Source of the DNA: Ianthella basta | Lineage: Eukaryota; Porifera; Demospongiae; Verongiida; Ianthellidae | Assembly: GCA_964019415.1 (NCBI GenBank) | Contig: OZ025879.1 | Coordinates: 203,501 to 267,500, forward strand | DNA: 64,000 nucleotides | Direction: 5' to 3' | In this document: piece after piece, positions 44,322-62,209 of the stretch | Layout of the letters: each line of letters starts with the position of its first letter | Position numbering within the stretch: the first letter of the stretch is position 1 | Made by a program: the position numbers and the translations under genes | The notes under the pieces: generated by a model | Seen by the model: the letters and a program-made list of their open reading frames with translations, nothing else | The model's database searches: none | What the model was told of the DNA's origin: nothing

Positions 44322-45284
44322 CTAAACTTTATATCCAGCATGCTTAATATATCCTGCACAATCAGCTGCCTTGACTTCCATAAAAGCTGAATATATGACT
44401 AATCTTGGATTTTGACAGGATTGATAGACAGCTGCATTCTTCTGCAGTTCTCGTTTCACTTGGCTGAAAACTTCTTCAATGGGGTTCATATCTGGACTGT
44501 ATGCTGGTAAGAACCACAACAAACAACTAGCGTTATCTACCAAATCTTGAACCTGCTGAACGTGGTGTATGGATGCATTGTCCATGATCAGTATTGATCT
44601 CGGGTTGACTCCATCAAAAGGCATCATAACGGGAAGAACTGACCTTTCAATATAATCACAAAAGTGGATGCCATCAACACCACCTTCTAGCAATTCAACA
44701 TCTTCAATTCCTCGTGTTGACATCGAAGCTAAGGCAGAAAATCGTTTCCCGCGCCCCATCAGCTTCTGACTCACTGGTGCAATTCCTCTTAGGCTGTATC
44801 CCATCCTTCGCAAACTGTCCCTGCGATCGACACCAGATTCATCCAACCATACAAAGTATGATGCGTCGATGTCTTCTATTCGAACAGAAAAGGCTGCTCT
44901 CTCTGCTTCTGATCGCGTCAAAACTAAGTGTCGTATCTTTCTCCTTGTGAGTCCCAAACGCTGTGTGGTCCTACAAATCGTCGGGATAGATACCACCACG
45001 CCTGCTTTCTCTTCAAGATACCGCTGAACTTCGTCCAAGTAAATTCCTGGATTCTCAAAAATGACGTTGAGGACCAGCGTTTCTTCTAGACTTGTTAACG
45101 TTCTCGGTCTACCAACGCTTACCCTGCTTGCAACGTATCCGGTTGCTAAGAAGAGACCGACGATCCTTCTAACCGTTCTTGCAGAGACATACAGTGATTC
45201 CGCAATTTCGTCCGGATTAGCCTCCTTATAGACGCTCTGCCAAACAATCCGCCACCGAAGGTCTTCTGAAAAAGGAACAGGCAT
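44322..45284 (-). CDS. DD34E transposase, Tc1/mariner-IS630 superfamily
   Basis: 320 residues, MPVPFSEDLRWRIVWQSVYK. The N-terminal half holds two helix-turn-helix segments (EIAESLYVSARTVRRIVGLF and GVVVSIPTICRTTQRLGLT) separated by a basic GRPRTL hinge (GRPR-type AT hook). The catalytic half carries VWLDESGVDRRD (first Asp), ILIMDNASIHH (second Asp) and YSPDMNPIEEVFSQ (Glu); 34 residues separate the second Asp from the Glu. It cuts at the inverted repeats and inserts at TA. The frame is complete with no stop or frameshift. The start is 70 bp from the right inverted repeat, mirroring the partner open frame. Confidence 0.93.
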   Translation of the reverse strand: MPVPFSEDLRWRIVWQSVYKEANPDEIAESLYVSARTVRRIVGLFLATGYVASRVSVGRPRTLTSLEETLVLNVIFENPGIYLDEVQRYLEEKAGVVVSIPTICRTTQRLGLTRRKIRHLVLTRSEAERAAFSVRIEDIDASYFVWLDESGVDRRDSLRRMGYSLRGIAPVSQKLMGRGKRFSALASMSTRGIEDVELLEGGVDGIHFCDYIERSVLPVMMPFDGVNPRSILIMDNASIHHVQQVQDLVDNASCLLWFLPAYSPDMNPIEEVFSQVKRELQKNAAVYQSCQNPRLVIYSAFMEVKAADCAGYIKHAGYKV

Positions 45285-45353
45285 GTTTCACTAGGCTTAC
45301 ACCGTATAGGATACTGCTTATACGCAAAGACGTCGTTTTAGAGCCCCATTTGC

Positions 45354-45432
45354 AATGACGTCACGCCATTTGCTAATGCGTCACGCCATTTGCGATTTGC
45401 CATTTTGGACAACCATTCTGAAATCGACTGTA
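45354..45432 (-). repeat. Right terminal inverted repeat of the transposon
   Basis: Reverse complement matches 42746-42823 over about 79 bp. TGACGTCA lies at 45356-45363, adjacent to the transposase start. Confidence 0.88.
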
Positions 45433-45689
45433 TACGGTGCCTCAGGTGGATAGTGGGTCAGAGCTGTGTGCATATGCTAATGCCAGGGGCTACCTCCTCC
45501 CACAATATAATGGCATCCTGAAGTGGGCTGGGATGAGACTAACAATGGTTTAGCAGTGGGTTGGGGTAGGATAACCCTAAACATAGCAGCAATACACATA
45601 TACATCTACTTGGTGACATCCTGTCCTAGCTTACAGCTGGGCAGCCTCTGCTGAGTGTCATGTCACTGCAAGCTTGTGGTGGAACACAC

Positions 45690-46060
45690 ATGCACTGTGG
45701 GTGGGTCACTTACGTGATGCATGGAACATTCCTTTTAATGAGTGTCCTGTTGCCAGGACATTCCGTGCCTTGGATGGCCCACCCATGAACACAAGTTCGC
45801 TTAACCTCCCCACACAGACCACTTTCACATGCATAGAAAGAAGCACTTTACATGGAAGTGCATACACGTCGAGGAATCACCAATATGCTTATCAAACTCA
45901 CACAAGAGAGCAGATGAAGAGTTTAGGGTTTTGAGATCATGTGTAACGCCGTCAAAATCCCAGGAAACTGTCTAAAGTCTCAGTTATAATTAGCATGTCA
46001 ACAACATCTTGTGGCAGCCATTTTCTTTGCCCGGTCACGTGATGACTGTAAAGGGCGGTT
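45690..46060 (-). pseudogene. Decayed TM2D2 copy
   Basis: 45697-45760 matches TM2D2 exon 3 and its donor (GTGGGTCACTTACGTGATGC, GGAACATTCCTTTTAATGA). 45920-45960 resembles exon 1 (ATCATGTGTAACGCCGTCAA). 46012-46045 matches the exon 1 start and promoter (GGCAGCCATTTTCT ... GGTCACGTGATGACT). The coding frame is destroyed. It retains the CACGTG box of the parental divergent promoter. Confidence 0.75.
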
Positions 46061-46078
46061 TGTACGTACAGTGCTTCT

Positions 46079-46138
46079 AGCCTCGTTTCCAGACGCAATC
46101 CTCTCGCGCGCGCAGAGGCAAGGGTCTGGGAACGAGAC
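46079..46138. mobile_element. Short palindromic repeat, second copy
   Basis: GCCTCGTTTCCAGACGC and GTCTGGGAACGAGACT form an imperfect inverted repeat around a GCGCGCGC centre; related to 27545-27640. Confidence 0.55.
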
Positions 46139-46139
46139 T

Positions 46140-46495
46140 GCAGTGCTTCAGGGTCTTGGGTAGAGTTTCAGGGGGGTTATCCCCACTTGCCCATGACCAT
46201 GTGACTTTAACTTATTATTGACACTGAGGACGACCTATGCACTAATCATGTATGCACATGATCAGAGCTGATTGCTATGTTCAGTGTGGACACAGAACAA
46301 ACTAGAGTACACATAGTGTACATACCCCACACACGAGCGAACAGTTAATGCATGTTTGTGAGTGTAGACAGTGTAGTGCTATGTAATTGGTTGACAGCAT
46401 CTAAAACTATTTTGTTAAGTGCTTCAATTGTAAATAAAGAGTACTTAGTTAAAATCAGTGATGAAGTGCTTTATGCACTGCTGTAGTAGAGGTTG

Positions 46496-46531
<36 letters not shown>

Positions 46532-46865
46532 TGGTGACGTGTATTTAGGACCATTATTGGGAATGTCCTGGGCTATGTATGTATACATGGCCACTCTAAA
46601 TGGAGTGGAGGTGAGCTAGTTGTATCTGCGACTGCTGCTGCTGAATATCGAGGCAGCTGCAGGGAAGGTAACAAGAAGATTTTGCTTACAGACAAGCAAT
46701 AAATGTGTCAGGAGGCAAGCAAGGAATGTTTCAGCGAAAGGAACAACTACTCAGCGAATGAATGGGAAGGCATTCAGGGTCTTCACTGCCGTCAGCCATC
46801 CGCAGTCGTCTTATGGTAGAAAGGGATGGACCAGAGTTAAATGCATGTATGAGGGAAAATGCAAA
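46140..46865. other. Unannotated interval with a CA microsatellite
   Basis: Only a CA repeat (46496-46526) and non-coding AT-rich sequence are evident. The start of a long plus-strand open frame at 46620 is not supported by any recognisable protein. Confidence 0.5.
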
Positions 46866-46869
46866 AGTG

Positions 46870-47800
46870 ACACTAGCACTCTCCCACTCACACCAGCACT
46901 CCTCACTCACACCAGCACACTCCTCACTCACACAAGCACTCTCCCACTCACACAAGCACTCTCCCACTCACCAGCACACTCCCACTCACACCAGCACACT
47001 CCCACTCACACCAGCACTCTCCTCACATCAGCACACTCCCACTCACACCAGCACACTCCTCACTCACACCAGCACTCTCCCACTCACACAAGCACTCTCC
47101 CACTCACACAAGCACTCTCCCACTCACCAGCACTCTCCCACTCACACCAGCACACTCCCACTCACACTAGCACTCTCCTCACACCAGCACTCTCCTCACA
47201 CCAGCACTCTCCTCACACTAGCACTCTCCTCACACCAGCACTCTCCTCACACCAGCACTCTCCTCACACCAGCACTCTCCTCACACCAGCACTCTCCTCA
47301 CACCAGCACTCTCCTCACATCAGCACACTCCCACTCACACCAGCACACTCCTCACTCACACCACACACTCTCCCACTCACACAAGCACTCTCCCACTCAC
47401 ACCAGCACTCTCCCACTCACACAAGCACTCTCCCACTCACACCAGCACTCTCCCACTCACACCAGCACACTCACACTCACACTAGCACTCTCCTCACACC
47501 AGCACTCTCCTCACACAAGCACACTCCCACTCACACCAGCACTCTCCTCACACCAGCACTCTCCCACTCACACCAGCACTCTCCTCACACCAGCACTCTC
47601 CCACTCACACCAGCACTCTCCTCACACCAGCACTCTCCTCACACAAGCACACTCCCACTCACACCAGCACTCTCCTCACACCAGCACTCTCCCACTCACA
47701 CCAGCACTCTCCTCACACCAGCACTCTCCTCACACCAGCACTCTCCTCACACCAGCACTCTCCCACTCACACCAGCACTCTCCCACTCACACCAGCACTG
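46870..47800. repeat. CTCACACCAGCACTCTCC minisatellite
   Basis: About 930 bp of 17-21 bp units (ACTCTCCTCACACCAGC and ACTCTCCCACTCACACCAGC alternating). Ser-Leu-His-Thr-rich open frames of 370-440 codons on the plus strand arise from it. Confidence 0.92.
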
Positions 47801-48500
47801 CCACAACTCTCTTAGTCCTCTTCTTGGTGCTGGCGCTGGGCACCCAGGTGAAGCTGAGGAAGACTGCTTCCATCAGAGCATAAAAGTGCTCTGGCAGTTG
47901 AAAGCGGAAGAGATACAGTCCATAGAGGTATGAGGCCAGCAGCAGGACATCAGGGAGGAGTACGGTAGACACCAGCTGGGCACCACAGAACAAGAAGACC
48001 GTCCCATTGAGTACTGTTTCAACGAATGTCTGGTGGAGAGAGAGGGGTGGAGAGAGGGAGGTAGGGAAGGGAATGAGAGGGGAGGAGAGGGGAGGGGAAG
48101 GGAGGGGAGGGGATGGAACCATACCAAGTATTTAGCACAGTCTACTGTCAGTGTAGGTGGTGGATGTGCGCTGGACACAACCACGCCATGTAGCCATAAT
48201 GACTACTTAACATAGTGTGTCTCTGTTCAGTGGTACATCCCTAGTAGGAATCACTGCGGAGCGAGAGAAGCAGAGGAGGTTCTGCCCAACCAGAGCAACA
48301 TTGAGGAGGAAGAAGATGAAGAGTGGGTAGAGGAAGTCGGTAGTGCGGATGCAGCAGGGCTGAGTCAGGTCACTTGTCTCCTTCTTGAACCGGCACCAGC
48401 CATCAGAGCCGTCTACTCCTTACCAATTTCAATAGAAAGCCATGGGGTTTGAGGACAAATTTCTGGCATGTGTGCAGGGCATTGACCACCTGTGCCGTTT
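47787..48500 (-). CDS. Unidentified multi-span membrane protein, 3' part
   Basis: At least two exons on the minus strand. The last exon (47787-48029, good CACCAG acceptor) encodes [20 protein letters not shown] and [20 protein letters not shown], then [20 protein letters not shown], ending [12 protein letters not shown] and a st op just inside the minisatellite. The preceding exon (about 48235-48415) encodes [20 protein letters not shown]. At least four hydrophobic spans are visible. A further upstream exon may lie near 48420-48495 ([20 protein letters not shown], preceded by a strong pyrimidine tract). I see no N-terminus. The family is not recognised; it may be a partial or decayed gene. 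Confidence 0.45.
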
Positions 48501-48633
48501 GGAAGGGGGACTGGGAGAGAAGGAGGGAGGGAAAGGGAGAGGGGAGGACAGGGGAGGTAGAGGGGAGGAGACAGGGAGGGAGAGGGGAGGACAGGGGAGG
48601 GAGAGGGGAGGACAGAGGAGGAGGGAGAGGGGA

Positions 48634-48750
48634 GCTTCACCGGCCGGTGGCACAAACCAGCTAGCTCCACCGGCCGGTGGCACAAACCAGCTAGCTCCAC
48701 CGGCCGGTGGCACAAACCAGCTAGCTCCACCGGCCGGTGGCACAAACCAT
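48634..48750. repeat. Four copies of a 30-bp repeat with a 14-bp palindrome
   Basis: Unit CTCCACCGGCCGGTGGCACA plus ten bases, four times in tandem and almost identical. Each contains the perfect palindrome CCACCGGCCGGTGG. It lies beside purine-rich GGGAGAGG repeats (48505-48625). Confidence 0.88.
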
Positions 48751-48799
48751 CAGTAGCCACAGCATTAGTATGAAAATGCAAGAAAGAAGGTACAAACAC

Positions 48800-49300
48800 A
48801 TCCGCAGTAGCACTATGTACACAAGCAGAACAGACACACTAACTACTGATTGCATACATGTTCCAACTTCTTAGACACCCTTCACACCCTTACACCCATC
48901 TACAATTAAAACACACACACACACACACACACACACAGGAAATACCACGAAAGATGGCAATTTCTCGGCAAACCATTCCCATCCACAGACAGCACCAAAT
49001 GACCCTCTGCCGTTATTGTCTCAGGCGTGGGGCGGTATAAAGTTCTACCTCGGCCGTGCAAGCGGCAAATGTCAAAACTGCTGACAGGCAGACAGACAGA
49101 CAGAGTGAACCAATCACTTAACCCCCTTGCGATATCGCGCGTGGGGTAATAAATAAGTCTAATAGTGCATTGTGCAACCAGTGACAAAGGACTGTACATG
49201 TTATGCTGTCCCGATGCAGAGGACAATATTCCCACTCCACTCAGTATATCCAGCTCTTGTTAATTAATCCCTGACCCAGCTAGCGTGACCTGTCTCCTCA
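48800..49300. other. Unannotated interval
   Basis: CA microsatellite at 48909-48938; otherwise no coding or RNA signal recognised. Confidence 0.5.
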
Positions 49301-49302
49301 TT

Positions 49303-49627
49303 GAGCAATGGAGTCAGACGAGCTATTGAACATGCTCTGATGCACCTCATTGAGCAATGGAGTCAGACGACCTATTAAACATGCTCTGATACACCTCACT
49401 GAGCAATGGAGTCAGACGAGCTATCAAACATGCTCTGATGCACCTCATTGAGCAATGGAGTCAGACGAGCTACTAAACATGCTCTGATACACCTCGTTGA
49501 GCAATGGAGTCAGACGAGCTACTAAACATGCTCTGATGCACTTCACTATGCAACTCATTGTAGTTATCGTAGCAGTGAACAGTGAACTACCTGTAGTGTG
49601 TAGTGTGTATGACAGTGTATTGTCATC
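49303..49627 (+). pseudogene. Tandem-duplicated XRCC4 tail fragments
   Basis: Five consecutive 46-47 bp units each contain ATGGAGTCAGACGAGCTA and AACATGCTCTGATGCAC (or close variants), the XRCC4 codons for MESDELLNML and stop. The fifth continues into 90 bp identical to the XRCC4 3' UTR (36366-36459), ending at TGTATTGTCAT. It abuts the COP1 3' end. Source is XRCC4 at 36330-36459. Confidence 0.9.
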
Positions 49628-49682
49628 TAATACTTGTGTTTCTGAGCAGATTGGATAGGCCGGCACAAGCATCAACTTTGGG

Positions 49683-59085
<9,403 letters not shown>

Positions 59086-59483
59086 GTCCAGCCGACCAGT
59101 TTTCTACGTTCACTATGGCTTACTGGCTACAACGGCTCTACTCAGGTGCCTGGCTTGCTAGACCCTACCAATTAACACTGGAGGCGGGGAACTAACACTT
59201 CCGCTGTAACCAAATGTGTTACAATAGCACATGGCTAACTTTTACCTTTTGCCTATGAATATTTTTATCCTAGCCTGCTAGTCGCATCTGGCCCCTTCCT
59301 CCGTCTGCGCCCAAGGCGCTTACTTAGCAAGACAAGAATTTGGACCACACGCGAAATACGCGGGGGTACCAAAGTGGTTATTCTCTAATAGTTTTATTGT
59401 TAATTAGCACAACATACTAAATTCTGTTCATTTTTAATTAAGATGGTATGTGTACCATGGTAACACGAATGAAAGACAACGTG

Positions 59484-59740
59484 TGGAACTACACATGATA
59501 AGGAAAGAGGGGGAAGGGAAAAATGGCAGTGAACTGGACCAGCACTGGCAACCACCAAATCTTTAACCGACACTTTAGCAGCTGGGTCACTGGTCACCGC
59601 CAACAGCCACTGATCCATTCCCTCCTTACGTACTGATGTGGGCTGCTAAAGGGTCGGCTAAAGATCTGGAGGTTGCCGGTGCTGGTCCGATTCACTGCCA
59701 TTTTACCTTCCCCCCTTCTTTCCTTACCATGTGTAGTTCC
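59484..59740. mobile_element. Foldback element, copy A
   Basis: 257 bp bounded by GGAACTACACATG and CATGTGTAGTTCC. The arms are about 100-bp inverted repeats (AAATGGCAGTGAACTGGACC against GGTCCGATTCACTGCCATTT). No coding capacity. Confidence 0.85.
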
Positions 59741-60046
59741 GAATGTTGCCTTTCTGTTCATTTTGTAGCATTGTATATTAAAGTCACAAATCATTTAATT
59801 ACCCATTACTTCTGATGGTGTCCTCAATTGCGACATGGACCACGAGTCTAGTCACACACAATCCAATCATTTCACAACATACACACACAATCAGTTAGAG
59901 TCCAAGTACAAAATGAAGTAATAGCATGTGGTTGCTATTTAAGGGCATGAACACAGAGTGGGGGCCACAGCAACTAGCAGCCTCCATGCAGCAGTCAACA
60001 GTGAGATGGTCTTCAGAGAGAGAGCCACCAACTTAGTGGAGCTCCT

Positions 60047-60320
60047 TCACATAGTTAGCTGGAAAGAATCCCTTCTGCAGAGTGGAGGAGGAGTATGAGG
60101 GGGAGGAGGAGGAGGAGGAGGAGGGAGGGGGAGGGAGGAGGAGGAGGAGAAGGGAGGGGGAGGGAGAAGGAAGAGGGGAAGGAGGGGAAAATGTAGCAGT
60201 GCATGACAACTGAAGAGTGGAATAGCCACTTTGTTACATCCTACCTTACCATTGTACTCCCCAAGCCACCAGTCCGGTCGGTCCGTCTCTTTGGACAAGA
60301 TTCTAATACGACAATGCCGC
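60047..60320 (-). pseudogene. Orphan VAV terminal exons
   Basis: Two exons with intact splice signals encode the second half of the VAV SH3 domain (ILSKETDRPDWWLGEYNGK, KGFFPANYVKELH). The remaining VAV exons are absent on the 5' side and are replaced by COP1-derived sequence at 60420. A truncated duplicate. Confidence 0.85.
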
Positions 60321-60419
60321 TGTGAAGAGGGACAATCAGTGAGAGTGACCACTGGCACATAGATCCAGCAGCCCACCCTCTCCTTCCCTGCAATACCCTC
60401 TCTTTCCTTGCAATACATG

Positions 60420-61370
60420 ACCCTGAGAGAGCACTGTCCCCAAAGATGACTGTGGCCAGCTCCCTGGCTGTGGAGTATGACAGGAACTTGCTCAGCTCAC
60501 TAGCAAAGATTGGCAGGCCGTCGTATCCTTCCTCTACAAGGGCACATCACAACACACACTTGAGACACCCTCACCCCCTTCCACACCCACCTCTGTCACC
60601 TCTGCCACACCCCTCACCCTCCCTCCCTCCCCACACCTGTCACCTCTGCCACACCCCTCACCTTCCCTCTCCACCCACACCCCTCACCCTCCCTCTCCAC
60701 CCACACCTGTCACCTCTGCCACACCCCTCACCCTCCCTCCCCACCCACCTCTGTCACCTCTGCCACACCCTCACCCTCCCTCCCCACCCACCTCTGTCAC
60801 CTCTGCCACAAGTCTCGTAATAGAACTCCATCACTTCATCCATACAGGAGCTGACCTTCACCTTTTTGCTGGATACAGACACCTGGGGTCGACCAGACTG
60901 GAGGGGGAGGAGGAGATGGAGGGGGTCAGTGAGGCAATGGAGGGAAGGGGAGAGTGGTGAAAGGAGAGGAGGAGAGCAACATTAGTACAATCTCCCATGC
61001 ACTACCTGTCTCTCTCAGAGCATGCACTGCAGATTGAGGACTGGGCGCTAGTTAGAGTGAGTGCATCTTACACCAACACAACACTTTGCCACACAAACTG
61101 AGGCCAGAAAGTGTATTCATTGAGTCAAGGTTAATGATATTCATATTGTGGGATTATCATGGGCTACATACAAGCCAGGCGGCAAGAAGATAGCTGTTCG
61201 CATGTTACAGAGAATGGATTGGGGATGCTAGGGAATTTAATCAGCGGGCATGCCTGGGCATGCCTAGCACTCGTATGGGTGCGCTCAGTCACGTGGTGTA
61301 AGTAGGCATACGTCATAAGGCTTCCCCTTTGTAAAGTCCCCTTTAGTGCAGAAGAATTGAAGGTAATATC
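60420..61370 (-). pseudogene. Duplicate of COP1 exons 10-11 and flanks
   Basis: Matches 54572-55450 with high identity, including exon 11 (60430-60536) and exon 10 (about 60810-60897, SGRPQVSVSSKKVKVSSCMD), the donor minisatellite and the intron. It lies outside the COP1 gene between two VAV-derived blocks, so it cannot be part of an intact COP1. Confidence 0.88.
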
Positions 61371-61436
61371 TCTAATAGTTTTATTGTTAATTAGCACAAA
61401 ATACTAAATTCTGTTCATTTTTAATAAAGATGGTTT

Positions 61437-62209
61437 GGTATTTTTATCCTGGCCTGCTAGTCGCATCTGGCCCCTTCCTCCGTCTGCGCCCAAGGCGCTT
61501 ACTTAGCAAGACAAGAATTTGGACCACACGCGAAATACGCGGGGTACCAAATTGGTTATTCTCTAATAGTTTTATTGTTAATTAGCACAAAATACTAAAT
61601 TCTGTTCATTTTTAATTAAGATGGTCTGTGTACCATGGTAACACGAATGAAAGACATGTGGAACTACACATGGTATGGAAAGAAGGGGGAAGGGAAAAAT
61701 GGCAGTGAACTGGACCAGCACTGGCAACCACCAAATCTTTAGCCGACACTTTAGCAGCTGGGTCACTGGTCACCGCCAACAGCCACTGATCCATTCCCTC
61801 CTTACATACCAATGTAGGCTGCTAAAGGGTCGGCTAAAGATCTGGAGGTTGCCGGTGCTGGTCCGATTCACTGCCATTTTCCCTTCCCCCCTTCTTTCCT
61901 TACCATGTGTAGTTCCAAACGTTGCCTTTCCGTTCATTTTTGTAGTATTGTATATTAAAGTCACAAATCATTTAATTACCCATTACTTCTGATGGTGTCC
62001 TCAATTGCGACATGGACCACGAGTCTAGTCACACACAATCCAATCATTTCACAACATACACACACAATCAGTTAGAGTCCAAGTACAAAATGAAGTAATA
62101 GCATGTGGTAGCTATTTAAGGGCATGAACACAGAGTGGGGGCCACAGCAACTAGCAGCCTCCATGCAGTAGTCAACAGTGAGATGGTCTTCAGAGAGAGA
62201 GCCACCAAC
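61437..62209. repeat. Segmental duplication block B, non-coding part
   Basis: Parental or sister copy of 59264-60046, downstream of the VAV stop. Contains foldback copy B (61660-61916). A third partial copy of its start is at 61372-61436. Confidence 0.8.
61660..61916. mobile_element. Foldback element, copy B
   Basis: Same ends (GGAACTACACATGG / CCATGTGTAGTTCC) and inverted-repeat arms as copy A; it was probably duplicated along with the surrounding block. Confidence 0.85.

Larger units (their letters stand above)
42746..45432. mobile_element. Two-ORF Tc1/mariner-superfamily DNA transposon
   Basis: About 2.69 kb bounded by near-identical inverted repeats: 42746-42823 and 45354-45432, roughly 79 bp with about three mismatches, beginning TACAGTCGRTTTCAGAATGG. 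TA dinucleotides flank both ends as expected for this superfamily. Each inverted repeat contains two direct copies of CAAATGGCGTGACG and a TGACGTCA palindrome. Inside are two convergent, undamaged open frames, one starting about 70 bp from each inverted repeat. Intact frames and matching ends suggest recent activity. Confidence 0.9.
59264..60420. repeat. Segmental duplication block A (VAV 3' end)
   Basis: Duplicates 61437-62945 in the same order: CTGCTAGTCGCATCTGGCCC start, foldback element, then the two last VAV coding exons. Within it 60246-60320 encodes RHCRIRILSKETDRPDWWLG and 60047-60088 encodes KGFFPANYVKELH and a stop, without the upstream VAV exons. The GGA-rich intron tract is shorter than in block B. 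Confidence 0.85.

Noticed and set aside
46620-47933. Plus-strand open frames of 437 and 373 codons (Ser-Leu-His-Thr)
   Set aside because: Product of the CTCACACCAGCACTCTCC minisatellite; no non-repeat domain.
60047-61370. Possible second COP1 or second VAV gene
   Set aside because: Only two exons of each are present, out of order and without the rest of either gene; it fits a partial segmental duplication.
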